64,000 nucleotides of DNA from Paenibacillus sp. FSL K6-1096. GTDB taxonomy: Bacteria > Bacillota > Bacilli > Paenibacillales > Paenibacillaceae. Below, piece by piece: positions 8,551 through 16,556 of the stretch. The position numbers were made by a program, and so were the translations under genes. The notes beneath the pieces were generated by a model. It had not been told where the DNA came from and did not search any database. It worked only from the letters and a program-made list of their open reading frames with translations. The first letter of the stretch is position 1. Every line of letters begins with the position of its first letter. The stretch covers positions 3,410,001 to 3,474,000 of the forward strand of contig NZ_CP150274.1 in assembly GCF_037977055.1 (NCBI RefSeq), given 5' to 3'.

Positions 8551-8688
8551 TTGAGGCAGCTCAAACAGCAGCTCACTCCTGCAGGAGGGGCTGCTCTTGA
8601 ATACCTCTTCCATGAAGCTCAGGAAGGGGTAGTCAGCGGATTTTTGCTGGGTGGATTGATCTATCTTTTAGGGAGAAAAAACCGTTAG
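8551..8688 (+). pseudogene. Short coding-like remnant, 45 codons
   Basis: One frame reads LRQLKQQLTPAGGAALEYLF and ends in a glycine-rich hydrophobic stretch (GFLLGGLIYLLGRKNR) before TAG. The composition looks like the end of a small membrane protein. A TTG at 8551 is the only start candidate and has no ribosome site, so this is more likely a relic than an intact gene. It overlaps the tail of the opposing gene by 4 bp. No homologue is recognised. Confidence 0.3.
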
Positions 8689-9539
8689 ATCGGCACCCCC
8701 GCAGGTGGAGGTTCAGGAAGCTCTAGAACAACCTGCGCCAGACAATCTGCCAGTACCTCATCATACCTTCTGCTCTCTTCTGCCGTTACTCTCTCACGCA
8801 GCGCTTCAAATAACGCCAGACAACGCTTGAAGTTGCTATCGTGTCTGGACTGGTGGGCTAGTTGTATGGCTTGCACCGTCCAGTCCAGCGCTTCCCTTAT
8901 TCTGCCCGCTTGCTTATGGTAAATCGCCAAGTGATAACAATAGCAGCAATAATACGAGATATTATCTCTATCCTCGTACGCTCCAAACCCCGCACTTTGT
9001 TCTGCGTACCGATCCAGCAAATCTTTGACATCAAGCCCATACTGAGTAGCAGCCTGAAGGATTGCACCAAGTCCGGGTAGCAGTTCTTCGGGATTATCCT
9101 CCAAAAAACAGCAATATTTCTCCAGCAGTCCAATCTTCCCTAAGAGAATATCCACCATATACAGGTTAGCACGCGCCAAGCCTCTGAACTCCTCGGCAAT
9201 TGCCTCCCCTTCGACCCCTAAATCCTCCATCCAGCCAAGCTCAGCATAGCGGTATATCATCTCTCTAGCGTCGTCATACTTCTGCTGCTTCTGATAAGCG
9301 ATGCCCCGCATCAGATGACTGAACCCGAAATAATAGACCAGCGGACGCTGCATGTCCATAAGAGGTACCGGAATCCCTTTGGCCTTATGATACAGCCGCT
9401 CCTCATAAATACACTGCGCATAGCTGTACAGAATACCTGCCGTATTCAGCATCTTGTCCCAATCCTCTAAGCGATTTGCCATTTCCAACATTTCAACGAT
9501 AATGTCCGGATTGAGTAATTTTAGGATAGAAGGGCGCAT
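8685..9539 (-). CDS. Helical-repeat (TPR-like) protein of unknown function
   Basis: A 284-residue, mostly helical, soluble protein. Aromatic-rich helices such as YYFGFSHLMRGIAYQKQQKYDDA and YYCCYCYHLAIYHKQAGRIREALDWT have the spacing of tetratricopeptide repeats. It resembles the C-terminal TPR domains that follow an XRE helix-turn-helix in many Paenibacillus regulators, but it has no DNA-binding domain itself. It lies divergent to two XRE regulators, so a signalling or partner role with them is plausible. The start MRPSIL follows a modest ribosome site (AAGGAGACTCACCC). Confidence 0.6.
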   Translation of the reverse strand: MRPSILKLLNPDIIVEMLEMANRLEDWDKMLNTAGILYSYAQCIYEERLYHKAKGIPVPLMDMQRPLVYYFGFSHLMRGIAYQKQQKYDDAREMIYRYAELGWMEDLGVEGEAIAEEFRGLARANLYMVDILLGKIGLLEKYCCFLEDNPEELLPGLGAILQAATQYGLDVKDLLDRYAEQSAGFGAYEDRDNISYYCCYCYHLAIYHKQAGRIREALDWTVQAIQLAHQSRHDSNFKRCLALFEALRERVTAEESRRYDEVLADCLAQVVLELPEPPPAGVPI

Positions 9540-9607
9540 GGGTGAGTCTCCTTGTTTTCCATTTTAAGTTAATTGTATAGCCTAATATATATTTGGTCAA
9601 CATAAAT

Positions 9608-9629
9608 AGTACTTTTAAGTACTTATAAT
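9608..9629 (+). promoter_or_regulatory. Palindromic operator abutting a TATAAT box before the XRE pair
   Basis: AGTACTTTTAAGTACT (9608-9623) is a perfect 16-bp palindrome directly followed by TATAAT (9624-9629). A phage-repressor-like XRE protein bound here would occlude the polymerase, so autoregulation is the simplest reading. No good -35 box is visible. Confidence 0.6.
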
Positions 9630-9702
9630 GAAGAAATTACTTTGCCTTTAATGATCTGTAATGGTTAACATACCTCTTCTAACCTTAAGTGGAGGTGATC
9701 CC

Positions 9703-10053
9703 ATGAATTTACCAGAAAGTGTAGGAACTCGGATACGCGAGCTTAGAAAAGCAAAAGGATGGACCCAGGAACAACTGGCGGAAGCTGCGTCACTTCACTA
9801 CAGCTATATAGGTGGGGTGGAACGTGGAGACCGTAATATTTCTTTGGAGACCCTGGAGAAAATAATAGCTGCCTTCCAAATCCCTGCTGAAGAAATTTTC
9901 CGTTTCGAGGATTATACCGACCACCGGAAGGCGTTAGATGAACATATGACTTTGATAAGTAGCAGGAGTACAAAGGAAATATTGGCGCTCACTAAGATCA
10001 ACCGGGAAGTGGTAACTACGCTGGATAGCTCAGAAAAAAAAGATGACAGATGA
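9703..10053 (+). CDS. XRE-family transcriptional regulator
   Basis: A 116-residue single-domain regulator. The Cro/CI-type helix-turn-helix occupies residues 7-63 (IRELRKAKGWTQEQLAEAAS, then HYSYIGGVERGDRNIS). The tail has no recognised domain. The start at 9703 is set by GTGGAGGTGATCCC; an upstream in-frame ATG at 9661 lacks a ribosome site. It overlaps the next XRE gene by 11 bp. Base composition is AT-richer than the flanking genes, which hints at acquisition. Confidence 0.8.
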   Translation: MNLPESVGTRIRELRKAKGWTQEQLAEAASLHYSYIGGVERGDRNISLETLEKIIAAFQIPAEEIFRFEDYTDHRKALDEHMTLISSRSTKEILALTKINREVVTTLDSSEKKDDR

Positions 10054-10402
10054 ATCCAAACCCGAGCTCATAAAAAGAATCGGAGAACGCATCCGAAGAT
10101 TACGTAAAGAAATGAACCTCTCGCAAGAGCAGCTTGCAGAACGGTCAGGTCTACATACTAATTATGTGGGTCAAGTTGAACGCGGAGAAAAGAACTTGAC
10201 GCTTGAGACCTTAGAGAAGGTCGTTACAGGGTTAAACATATCGCTACAGGAGCTGTTCCGCTATATTGGACCCATGGAGCAAAAGGATGCTCTTAGTCAG
10301 ATTATAGAGTTACTGGTTGAGCGCCCCTCGGAAGATCAGAAAATGGCGCTTAGTTTGCTAAAATCCGTTTTAGAGTGGGAAGAGAAGAAACATGACCTTT
10401 AA
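10043..10402 (+). CDS. Second XRE-family transcriptional regulator
   Basis: A 119-residue paralogue of the preceding protein, with a helix-turn-helix at residues 8-67 (IRRLRKEMNLSQEQLAERSG, then HTNYVGQVERGEKNLT). The C-terminal tail of about 45 residues is helical and charged. The start lies within the end of the upstream gene, so translation is probably coupled. Such tandem XRE pairs occur in restriction-modification controllers and integrative elements, but neither is adjacent here. Confidence 0.8.
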   Translation: MTDESKPELIKRIGERIRRLRKEMNLSQEQLAERSGLHTNYVGQVERGEKNLTLETLEKVVTGLNISLQELFRYIGPMEQKDALSQIIELLVERPSEDQKMALSLLKSVLEWEEKKHDL

Positions 10403-10451
10403 GAAAGCTACGCTATGACACAGCCTTCCAGAACACTGACTGAGACTTAGC

Positions 10452-10628
10452 TGCATTCCGTACAACTATAACAATCGTTCTTTGCTCTGAAGGTGGTTTA
10501 ATTGTGTTTCATACAGTTAAAATCCTCCATTTGGTGTGAAACGGTACTTGTGGAGAATTTTAGATGCACAGAATACACTTATTCCAGTAATTCTGGCATT
10601 TTGCCATCTTTTAAATGCACGAAATACA
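10452..10628. repeat. Array E: four 13-bp TGYA-N5-TRCA-type cores spaced 51, 62 and 51 bp
   Basis: Cores are TGCATTCCGTACA (10452), TGTGTTTCATACA (10503), TGCACAGAATACA (10565) and TGCACGAAATACA (10616). Flanks share TTTTA-like upstream and CTA-like downstream bases. The array fills most of the 340-bp gap after the XRE genes; nothing else is seen in the gap except the terminator at its right end. Confidence 0.8.
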
Positions 10629-10705
10629 CCTATCCACCACGCTTCCCCACATTCATATCACTTGGCTGGCCGGATTGGTCAGACTTCATACCCTGATAAA
10701 AGCAA

Positions 10706-10733
10706 GGGACCGCCTCCGAAAGAAGGCAGTCCC
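10706..10733 (-). terminator. Intrinsic terminator of the SMI1/Imm51-like gene
   Basis: GGGAC(T)GCC...GGCGGTCCC on the minus strand, followed by TTGCTTTTAT, immediately downstream of the gene's stop. Confidence 0.7.
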
Positions 10734-10744
10734 ATCTATTACTC

Positions 10745-12475
10745 CTAATCCAGCTCCGCCCGCGAGAACAGATCGCGGATCAGCTCGTCGTCCTCACAGG
10801 CACGCTTGAAGGCCGTAGCGAACTTGACCAGCGCATCGCCGTCTGAGGAGTAGGCGCAGAACATATCAGCCTCCGGGTCGAAGCGGATGAGCTGGGCCAG
10901 CTCAGGCATCCGCTCCTCCAGGAATACTGCGGCCAGAGAGGCCCAGTCATATCCGCCTCCCTCGAAGCCTTCGTCTTCCCGCTCCGCGAATACCTCCGTC
11001 TTATAGCTGCCTGCGGTCAGAATTACGGATTTGCCGCCGTTATCCTGATCCACGATGATAAAAGGCTTCACATCCGCAGCACCCGCCGGTTCCGCCTCCT
11101 TCAGCCTCTGAAGGAATTGCGCCTTTGCTTCGTCCGTGAACCGGAGCTTCCCGCCGGTGTTCACGATCATACCCTGGCGGATACGGTCATCCAGCCAGTC
11201 CGTAATGAAGCCCGGCGCATACCCGCCTGTACTGAATTCACCGCCGAAGGCAATCATTTTGCTATAGACCTCAAGATACTGATCCCGGCTGGTCTCAGGA
11301 TAGACGCTGGTGTAGAGCCAGAATTGCAGATCATACATCAAGGTGGAGCGCTCGTCAGCATGAAGCGCGAAATACCCTTTGTCCTCGACAATGGAGGTGC
11401 AGATCCTGCGGATGATGCCCTCTATATCGTCCACTTCCGTAACCTTGCCGCACAGCTCCTGCAATAACGGGGAGAACACACCGGACGCTACCTTTTTCAG
11501 ATCATCTTCCTTGTCCTCTTCAGAGGTATCAAACACCTCATCGTTCACCAGCCCGCGGATGAAGGTCTCGAAGTCGGGAGCCAGGAACGTAATCTCATAG
11601 TTGCCCTCCTGGTCTACATGAATGACCTCGGGTTCACCTTCCGGCCCGCAGTGGCGGTAATCCAGCATGATCACATCATGGCCTGCGGAAGGACAGTCGC
11701 CGAAGACCACGCCGATATCGGGATACCCCCACTCCTCGATCATGAAGCGGCTGCCCAAATCCCCGCAGAGGGAGTAGCTTTTGTCGCGGCCGATGCCGGC
11801 AATCCCTGAGATCGCCACATGATCCTCCGCCCAGGACGTAGCTTCACTCACCGGAAAACAGGTATTGCGCGGAATCCCCCCGTTATGCTGCTTCATCATC
11901 GCGATGTAAGAGGCCGGCAGCTTATAACCCAGCTCCTCCTCAACCGAAGCAATCAGCTCGTCGCTGGGCAGCGGAGACACATAAGATTTCAGGGCGTAGT
12001 CGCTGTCATCCCAGAAATCCGCACAGTAGTCCAGGAAAGACCCAAGGTCCCTGCTCCCGCTCTCTTTAAGCAATTTTGCATTATGTATCGCCTCTGTACG
12101 TCTGGCCTGCTCTCTCGACTCACGCTGTGCACCTTCCCGGCTATATTCCAGCATCCTCTGGAAATCTCCGTCTCCCGGCTCCAGTTCATCCGCCCGCGCA
12201 AAGGCCTGAACCGCCTGCTCATACTGCCTCAGATAATAATAGGAGTACCCTATGCGAAAATGCCACAGCGGATCATCCGCCCCCTCCTCCGCCACACTAA
12301 GCAGCAGCGCCAGTGCCTCCTCGTACTGATCCAGGTTATTGTAGGCCCGGCCTAACTGGCTGGTCAGCTCATATCCCCTCTGCTCTGCCGGAATCTCCAG
12401 AATACGGTCTACAATCTGCTGGTGCTCATCCTGTTCATGCCAACGCTTGATTTGTGCAAGCAATGTCTTATCCAT
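10745..12475 (-). CDS. TPR - SMI1/KNR4 - Imm51-like multidomain protein
   Basis: A 576-residue soluble protein in at least three parts. Residues 1-115 are a TPR module (DPLWHFRIGYSYYYL) closely similar to the separate protein at 16608-17051. Residues 170-310 fit SMI1/KNR4 (ELGYKLPASYIAMMKQHNGG), a fold common in toxin-immunity proteins. The last 100 residues (GGYDWASLAAVFLEERMPEL, EADMFCAYSSD) resemble immunity family Imm51. The start MDKTLL at 12475 follows GGGAGG; the longer frame upstream runs back through a terminator. A role in neutralising contact-dependent or polymorphic toxins is inferred, but no toxin gene is adjacent. Confidence 0.72.
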   Translation of the reverse strand: MDKTLLAQIKRWHEQDEHQQIVDRILEIPAEQRGYELTSQLGRAYNNLDQYEEALALLLSVAEEGADDPLWHFRIGYSYYYLRQYEQAVQAFARADELEPGDGDFQRMLEYSREGAQRESREQARRTEAIHNAKLLKESGSRDLGSFLDYCADFWDDSDYALKSYVSPLPSDELIASVEEELGYKLPASYIAMMKQHNGGIPRNTCFPVSEATSWAEDHVAISGIAGIGRDKSYSLCGDLGSRFMIEEWGYPDIGVVFGDCPSAGHDVIMLDYRHCGPEGEPEVIHVDQEGNYEITFLAPDFETFIRGLVNDEVFDTSEEDKEDDLKKVASGVFSPLLQELCGKVTEVDDIEGIIRRICTSIVEDKGYFALHADERSTLMYDLQFWLYTSVYPETSRDQYLEVYSKMIAFGGEFSTGGYAPGFITDWLDDRIRQGMIVNTGGKLRFTDEAKAQFLQRLKEAEPAGAADVKPFIIVDQDNGGKSVILTAGSYKTEVFAEREDEGFEGGGYDWASLAAVFLEERMPELAQLIRFDPEADMFCAYSSDGDALVKFATAFKRACEDDELIRDLFSRAELD

Positions 12476-12571
12476 ACTTTTTGGCCTCCCTAGTTCTGTC
12501 ACTATTACCCATTTCACCGGAAAAACAGAAAACAAAACAAGCGCCAGCGCACAGAAACCATAATTCCGCGC

Positions 12572-12615
12572 AAAAAAGAGGCTGCCCCAGCCCAATCCGG
12601 CACCAGGACAACCTC
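12572..12615 (-). terminator. Terminator of the AHSA1-domain gene
   Basis: On the minus strand GAGGTTGTCC pairs with GGGCAGCCTC (with G-U pairs) and is followed by TTTTTT. It separates the AHSA1 gene from the next gene, supporting independent transcription. Confidence 0.75.
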
Positions 12616-12646
12616 TCCAATCGTTCATTTCTATTTCGCCTTAAAG

Positions 12647-13159
12647 CTACTGAATGGCCTGAAGGTACTCCTCCAGACGGTCCCAGGTCTCGGTAATCCC
12701 CTGGATCATGCCCATGTCCATCACCGTGCGGAGCGCTTCCCCGGAATCGTACTTCGACCGGCAGACCAGCTTCGTCCGGTTCCCTTCCGCCTGTTCAAAG
12801 CGCATTTCGATTAGGGTTGAAGGCATACCCTCCGCCTCATTCCCTTCAGCGTCCGAGAAGTAGTCGGTGTAGACGAAGCGCTCTCCCTTCTGAATCTCAT
12901 GGTACACACCCTTGCCCCAGGACTCCATTCCGAAGAATTCACCCTGCTGCTCATCCACACACTTCATACAATAGTGCCAGACTCCGCCCGGACGGAAATC
13001 CACGCTGCAGAAGGGAACAGTCCAGCCGCGCGGACCCCACCACTGCTTCAGATGCTCTGCCTCGGAGAATACGGTGAATACAAGCTCATGCGGTGCATCG
13101 AATACACGTTCCAGAACCAGCTCCAGACCTTCCACTCTTGAACTCATTTGGCCAGACAT
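12647..13159 (-). CDS. SRPBCC/AHSA1-domain protein
   Basis: A 170-residue START-like fold protein of the AHSA1 (Aha1 C-terminal) group. Typical features are the opening RVFDAPHELVFTVFSEAEHLKQWWGP, the DFRPGGVWHY strand and the closing GMIQGITETWDRLEEYL helix. These proteins bind hydrophobic ligands in a cavity; most bacterial members have no assigned substrate. AGGAGGG lies seven bases before the ATG. It is monocistronic with its own terminator. Confidence 0.82.
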   Translation of the reverse strand: MSGQMSSRVEGLELVLERVFDAPHELVFTVFSEAEHLKQWWGPRGWTVPFCSVDFRPGGVWHYCMKCVDEQQGEFFGMESWGKGVYHEIQKGERFVYTDYFSDAEGNEAEGMPSTLIEMRFEQAEGNRTKLVCRSKYDSGEALRTVMDMGMIQGITETWDRLEEYLQAIQ

Positions 13160-13339
13160 CTCTAATCCCTCCTGAAAATAAAGCGCTTAACGCGTAGCGT
13201 CCCACTCAGTATAACCTCCGGGCCCGTCCGGCTCAACTGAAGAATCCGCGCGGCCGTCATCCGGCGGCCCGTATTGAAGACAGGTCCGCTTCCGGATATG
13301 ATAGCTATATCATACTTGATTAAGGGAGGATTCATATCC

Positions 13340-13855
13340 GTGGCTGTACTGATTAATGAACAGATCCGGGCCGCCGAGGTCGAGCTGACCGGACTGAAGG
13401 GCGAGAAGCTGGGCACCGTATCCCGGGACAAGGCGCTGTCCATGGCCAGAGCCGCAGGGGCCGACCTCGTCTGCACCTCGCTGATGAGCAGCCCGCCGCC
13501 CTGCAGCCTGGTGGCCAAGGGCACAGGCAAGGCTGCTGCACAGGCGGCCCGCAAAGGGACTGCCAGCCGCCCGCAAGGCGGCGGAGGCAGCAGTGAGAAG
13601 GTGAAGGAGCTGCGCTTCACCGCTTATATTGAAGAGCATGACTACGACACGAAGCTGCGTCAGGCGGACAAGCACTTACGCTCCGGCAAGCCGGTGCAGC
13701 TTGTCGTAAAGTCCTCCGGCGCGAAGGAGGCCGCCGCTGCGAAGGCTGTACTGGAGCGGCTGGTCGCCGACCTGAAGGAGGCCGGAAGCAAGGCCTCCGG
13801 GCTGCAGACCAGCGGCAAGGGCGCACAGGTGCGGATGAACCCGCTCACGAAGTAG
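13340..13855 (+). CDS. Divergent stand-alone translation initiation factor IF-3 paralogue
   Basis: A 171-residue protein aligned end to end with IF-3. The N-domain retains LINEQIRAAEVELTGLKGEK and the C-domain retains ELRFTAYIEEHDYDTKLRQA. In place of the usual lysine-rich linker there is a Gly/Ala/Ser-rich linker, and in place of the arginine-rich C-domain segment there is VVKSSGAKEAAAAKAVLERL. It is not followed by rpmI-rplT, so it is not the housekeeping infC. GTG at 13340 is chosen because AAGGGAGGA ends nine bases before it. It may bind 30S subunits under special conditions or have lost subunit binding; the sequence cannot decide. Confidence 0.75.
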   Translation: MAVLINEQIRAAEVELTGLKGEKLGTVSRDKALSMARAAGADLVCTSLMSSPPPCSLVAKGTGKAAAQAARKGTASRPQGGGGSSEKVKELRFTAYIEEHDYDTKLRQADKHLRSGKPVQLVVKSSGAKEAAAAKAVLERLVADLKEAGSKASGLQTSGKGAQVRMNPLTK

Positions 13856-13984
13856 CCGCCCGATCCGGCAGGACGAATCTGAACGGCCCGACCCAGAGGT
13901 TGAAGCGTCCCGCACTGCTTAGGCTGCCTCTGAGTAGACAGCCGTTCAGAGCTGGCGGCCATACCCTGCCGGATGTCGGCCAAT

Positions 13985-14403
13985 TGCATTTCCTGCAATG
14001 GATCGACCTGAAATCGGCCGCATTATCGAATCTGCTGCACTCTGTACAGCAGATTTCAGCGAAGTTAGTGTTATCGGGCAAATATGCTGATTCCAATTGC
14101 ACGATTTACAACAGATTGCTATATAGCAGGTGAAATCACCAATTCTGCTGTACATAATGCAATCGGCAGACGGACAGTTGCAGTGAGGTATGAAGCTGCA
14201 TTCGTAGCGAATAATCAGAGATAAGTGTATTGTGTGCTACTAAAAAGCAGTGAAACAGATACCTTGCCGCTTCTAAATGTATTCTGTACAACTACATTTG
14301 TCCGGATGGAAGAAAATCCAGGTGTAGAGCCATTTTAATTGCACGGAATACAGCTAAGCAGAGATTCAGCGGCACATTCGGCGATTTAGTTGCACAGACT
14401 GCA
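13985..14403. repeat. Array F: seven or more 13-bp TGYA-N5-TRCA cores spaced 51 or 61-62 bp
   Basis: Clear cores are TGCATTTCCTGCA (13985), TGCACTCTGTACA (14036), TGCACGATTTACA (14098), TGTACATAATGCA (14149), TGTATTCTGTACA (14279), TGCACGGAATACA (14340) and TGCACAGACTGCA (14391). Centre-to-centre steps are 51, 62, 51, 130, 61 and 51. The 130-bp step contains weaker TGCA/TGTA matches near 14179-14240. This 700-bp gene-free stretch shows no convincing coding frame. Confidence 0.8.
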
Positions 14404-14561
14404 ATTAAGCCCACCCCTTACACCTTAATCGAGCATGGCAACCCTCAGCAAGCGATGAGTTAAAAGTAGCTTTCACACGTTTAAATCTCATGCAGTACTA
14501 GCAGTCTCCACCAGCAGTCATCCAGCTAGTCTCCGCCAGCAGTCCCTCACCAGGCCCGCCC

Positions 14562-16271
14562 CTATTCCACCTGCCCCCGCCCGTTATTCCATAAGCGGCG
14601 GAAGGGGGCGTTGTCCCGCAGCAGCGTCGCGAAATCGCCTTCCCCAACCAGCTTCCCCCGCTCCAGGACCAGAATCTGGTCCACCCGGGAGATGAAGTTC
14701 AGCCGGTGGGCAATGATGATCACCGTGCTGCCGCGGAACTCGGCGAATACGGTCTCCATCAGACGGGCCTCGGTCACATTGTCCAGCGCGGACGCCGGCT
14801 CATCCAGGATGATCAGCTTCCGCTGCTGGAGGATGGCCCGGGCGAAGGCCAGCCGCTGGCGCTCGCCGCCCGACAGCTTCAGCCCCCGCTCGCCGACCCT
14901 CGTCTCCAGCTTCTCCGGCAGATCCAGCACCTTCTCCTTCAGATGGACCTTGTCCAGCACCGCATACAGCACCTCATCCGGGACCTCCTGGTCGAATACC
15001 ATGTTCCCCCGGATCGAGGTATCGAAGATCGGGCTGTCCTGCGACAGGTAGGAGATGTGGTCATAGTAGCTGTTCAGACGCAGCTCATCGATATCCGTCC
15101 CGTCCACCAGCAGCCCGCCGCCGCTTTTCTTCAGCAGGCCTGTAATCAGCTTAATGACCGTTGACTTGCCGCTGCCGCTTAAACCCACCAGCGCCACCGA
15201 GGTGCCGGGCGCGATGGAGAAGGACAGCCGGTCCAGCACCGGAAGGTCTCCGTAGCTGAAGGTGACCTCCCTGAATTCGATCCCGCCGCGCAGCGCGGTG
15301 ACTTCCTTGCCCTGCTCCAGATTGCGGTCCTCCGGGGCATTCAGGAAATCCTCGAACCGCTGATAGGTGACCCGGTTCAGCTTGTATCCGACGAACAGGA
15401 CGTTGAAGATGGCAATCGGCGTGTATATTTTCTCAATGAACATGAACAGCGCCACCATCACCCCGACCGAGGCCTGACCGGAGACCACCTGTTTCACCCC
15501 GTAGAGCAGAATAATCACCTTAATCACCGTGATGAACAATTCAAACAAGGCAAAAAAAGCCTCATGCACCATCTGCAGCCGGGCACTCTGACCGATGATC
15601 TGCCGGGCCGATTCGTCCAGTCTGGCGATCTCCTGCGCGTACTTCTTGTTCGTACGGAACACCACCAGCTCCATGAAGCCGCGAACGCCGTACCGGGACA
15701 TCTTCTCCTGCTCCCTCAGAACGGATTCTTTGATCCGGTAGAGAGTTTTCAGCAGCACATTCGTCAGCACGAAGATCACCACGTAACCGCCCGCAATCAC
15801 CAGCATGATACTGAGGTCGTAATAGCTGATGAAGATCAGACTGAAGAGAATGGCAGGCAGCAGCTCATGCAGCGTATGCAGAATAAAAGAAAACAAAATG
15901 CTGTTACCGGCAGCCGCACCGTTCTCGATCACCTTGATCATCTGGCCGGTGCCCATGTTCTGGTAAGCGGAGTAGTCCATTCGGGAGATTTTGGACAGGG
16001 CCATGATCTTCAGCCTCTCCGTGATACTGTTCGACAGGTGCGCGCTTGGATATTCATCCACATAATTCAGCACCACCGTTAACCCGAGCAATCCCCCGTA
16101 GATGATAATCCAGATCAGGATATCGCCGAAGGCCCTCCCGCCTGCCGCCTGATCCAGCACCTTCTGAAACACAACAATCCCCAGGCTGCCCGCGAGCTGA
16201 ATGGAGAAACCGAGGACAATATATAGAGCAATCCACCCTTTGAGGTGTACAAGACATTTACGCAGCATCAT
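14562..16271 (-). CDS. ABC exporter, fused membrane and ATPase domains
   Basis: A 569-residue half-transporter from the chosen start. Six membrane helices fill roughly residues 1-300, followed by an ATPase domain with GLSGSGKST (Walker A), LSGGERQR (signature), LIILDEPASALD (Walker B/D-loop) and IIAHRL (switch). It is probably a homodimer that exports lipids, peptides or drugs. ATGATG at 16271/16268 follows TTGGAGATTG; reading the frame further upstream would cross a terminator. The long structured leader indicates conditional transcription read-through, as seen for antibiotic-inducible exporters such as bmrCD. Confidence 0.85.
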   Translation of the reverse strand: MMLRKCLVHLKGWIALYIVLGFSIQLAGSLGIVVFQKVLDQAAGGRAFGDILIWIIIYGGLLGLTVVLNYVDEYPSAHLSNSITERLKIMALSKISRMDYSAYQNMGTGQMIKVIENGAAAGNSILFSFILHTLHELLPAILFSLIFISYYDLSIMLVIAGGYVVIFVLTNVLLKTLYRIKESVLREQEKMSRYGVRGFMELVVFRTNKKYAQEIARLDESARQIIGQSARLQMVHEAFFALFELFITVIKVIILLYGVKQVVSGQASVGVMVALFMFIEKIYTPIAIFNVLFVGYKLNRVTYQRFEDFLNAPEDRNLEQGKEVTALRGGIEFREVTFSYGDLPVLDRLSFSIAPGTSVALVGLSGSGKSTVIKLITGLLKKSGGGLLVDGTDIDELRLNSYYDHISYLSQDSPIFDTSIRGNMVFDQEVPDEVLYAVLDKVHLKEKVLDLPEKLETRVGERGLKLSGGERQRLAFARAILQQRKLIILDEPASALDNVTEARLMETVFAEFRGSTVIIIAHRLNFISRVDQILVLERGKLVGEGDFATLLRDNAPFRRLWNNGRGQVE

Positions 16272-16301
16272 TAACAATCTCCAATCTATTAATAGGTATG
16301 C

Positions 16302-16389
16302 AAAAAAGCCGGGACCGCCCGCCATTCCATACGCGTTAGCCGCCTGCATCAGCAGGTTGGTTCCCGCGCGGAATAACCAGTGTCCCGGC
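16302..16389 (-). terminator. Leader terminator with a long structured loop
   Basis: On the minus strand GCCGGGAC (16382-16389) pairs with GTCCCGGC (16308-16315), followed directly by TTTTTT. The 66-base loop holds inner hairpins, including CCTGC/GCAGG. It ends about 30 bases before the exporter start, so it must be bypassed for expression. Confidence 0.7.
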
Positions 16390-16407
16390 TACAACAAGAA
16401 TAACCAT
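16336..16407 (-). CDS. Candidate leader peptide 2 (23 residues)
   Basis: The frame encodes MVILVVAGTLVIPRGNQPAD plus AGG and ends in TAA. Codons 7-9 are the 5' arm of the leader terminator, so a ribosome held on this frame would stop the terminator from folding. GGTG five bases upstream could serve as a weak ribosome site; it lies in or next to the 3' arm of an upstream stem. It is too short to judge by composition, and the case rests on placement. Confidence 0.45.
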   Translation of the reverse strand: MVILVVAGTLVIPRGNQPADAGG

Positions 16408-16495
16408 CCAGACACCGTACAAGGTTCCTAGTTACTTGGCCAAAAGGGCAGACTTCCCCCTTGGCGGCTGGTACGCGTTCTACCCAGCCCGGGAA

Positions 16496-16525
16496 CTAGT
16501 TACTTGTAACGGTACGGTATGGCAT
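16496..16525 (-). CDS. Candidate leader peptide 1 (MPYRTVTSN)
   Basis: A nine-codon frame starts at an ATG six bases after GGGGTG, about 25 bases downstream of the predicted start of transcription. Codons 5-8 make up the strand ACCGTTACAAG (16503-16513), which can pair with CTTGTACGGT (16414-16423). Its end, AAGTAACTAG, is repeated exactly at 16428-16437. Placement and ribosome site suggest a regulatory uORF. Confidence 0.5.
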   Translation of the reverse strand: MPYRTVTSN

Positions 16526-16556
16526 CCTGTTCACCCCGATTGTAAGATTGTGTATT

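Noticed and set aside
9540..10402. Prophage or integrative element around the XRE pair
   Set aside because: No integrase, structural genes or attachment-site repeats were seen; only the regulators and AT-rich composition.
13340..13855. Housekeeping infC
   Set aside because: The expected rpmI-rplT genes and leader are missing, and key basic segments are replaced; treated as a paralogue.
16272..16349. N-terminal extension of the exporter to 16349
   Set aside because: The extension would be encoded by the terminator hairpin and U-tract of the leader; the ribosome site is at the ATG pair 16271/16268.
16302..16525. T-box riboswitch before the exporter
   Set aside because: A stretch resembling the T-box core (UGGUUAUUCCGCG) occurs, but it lies inside the terminator loop rather than ahead of it, no specifier stem I is visible, and the gene is not an aminoacylation or amino-acid gene. 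A leader-peptide attenuator fits better.
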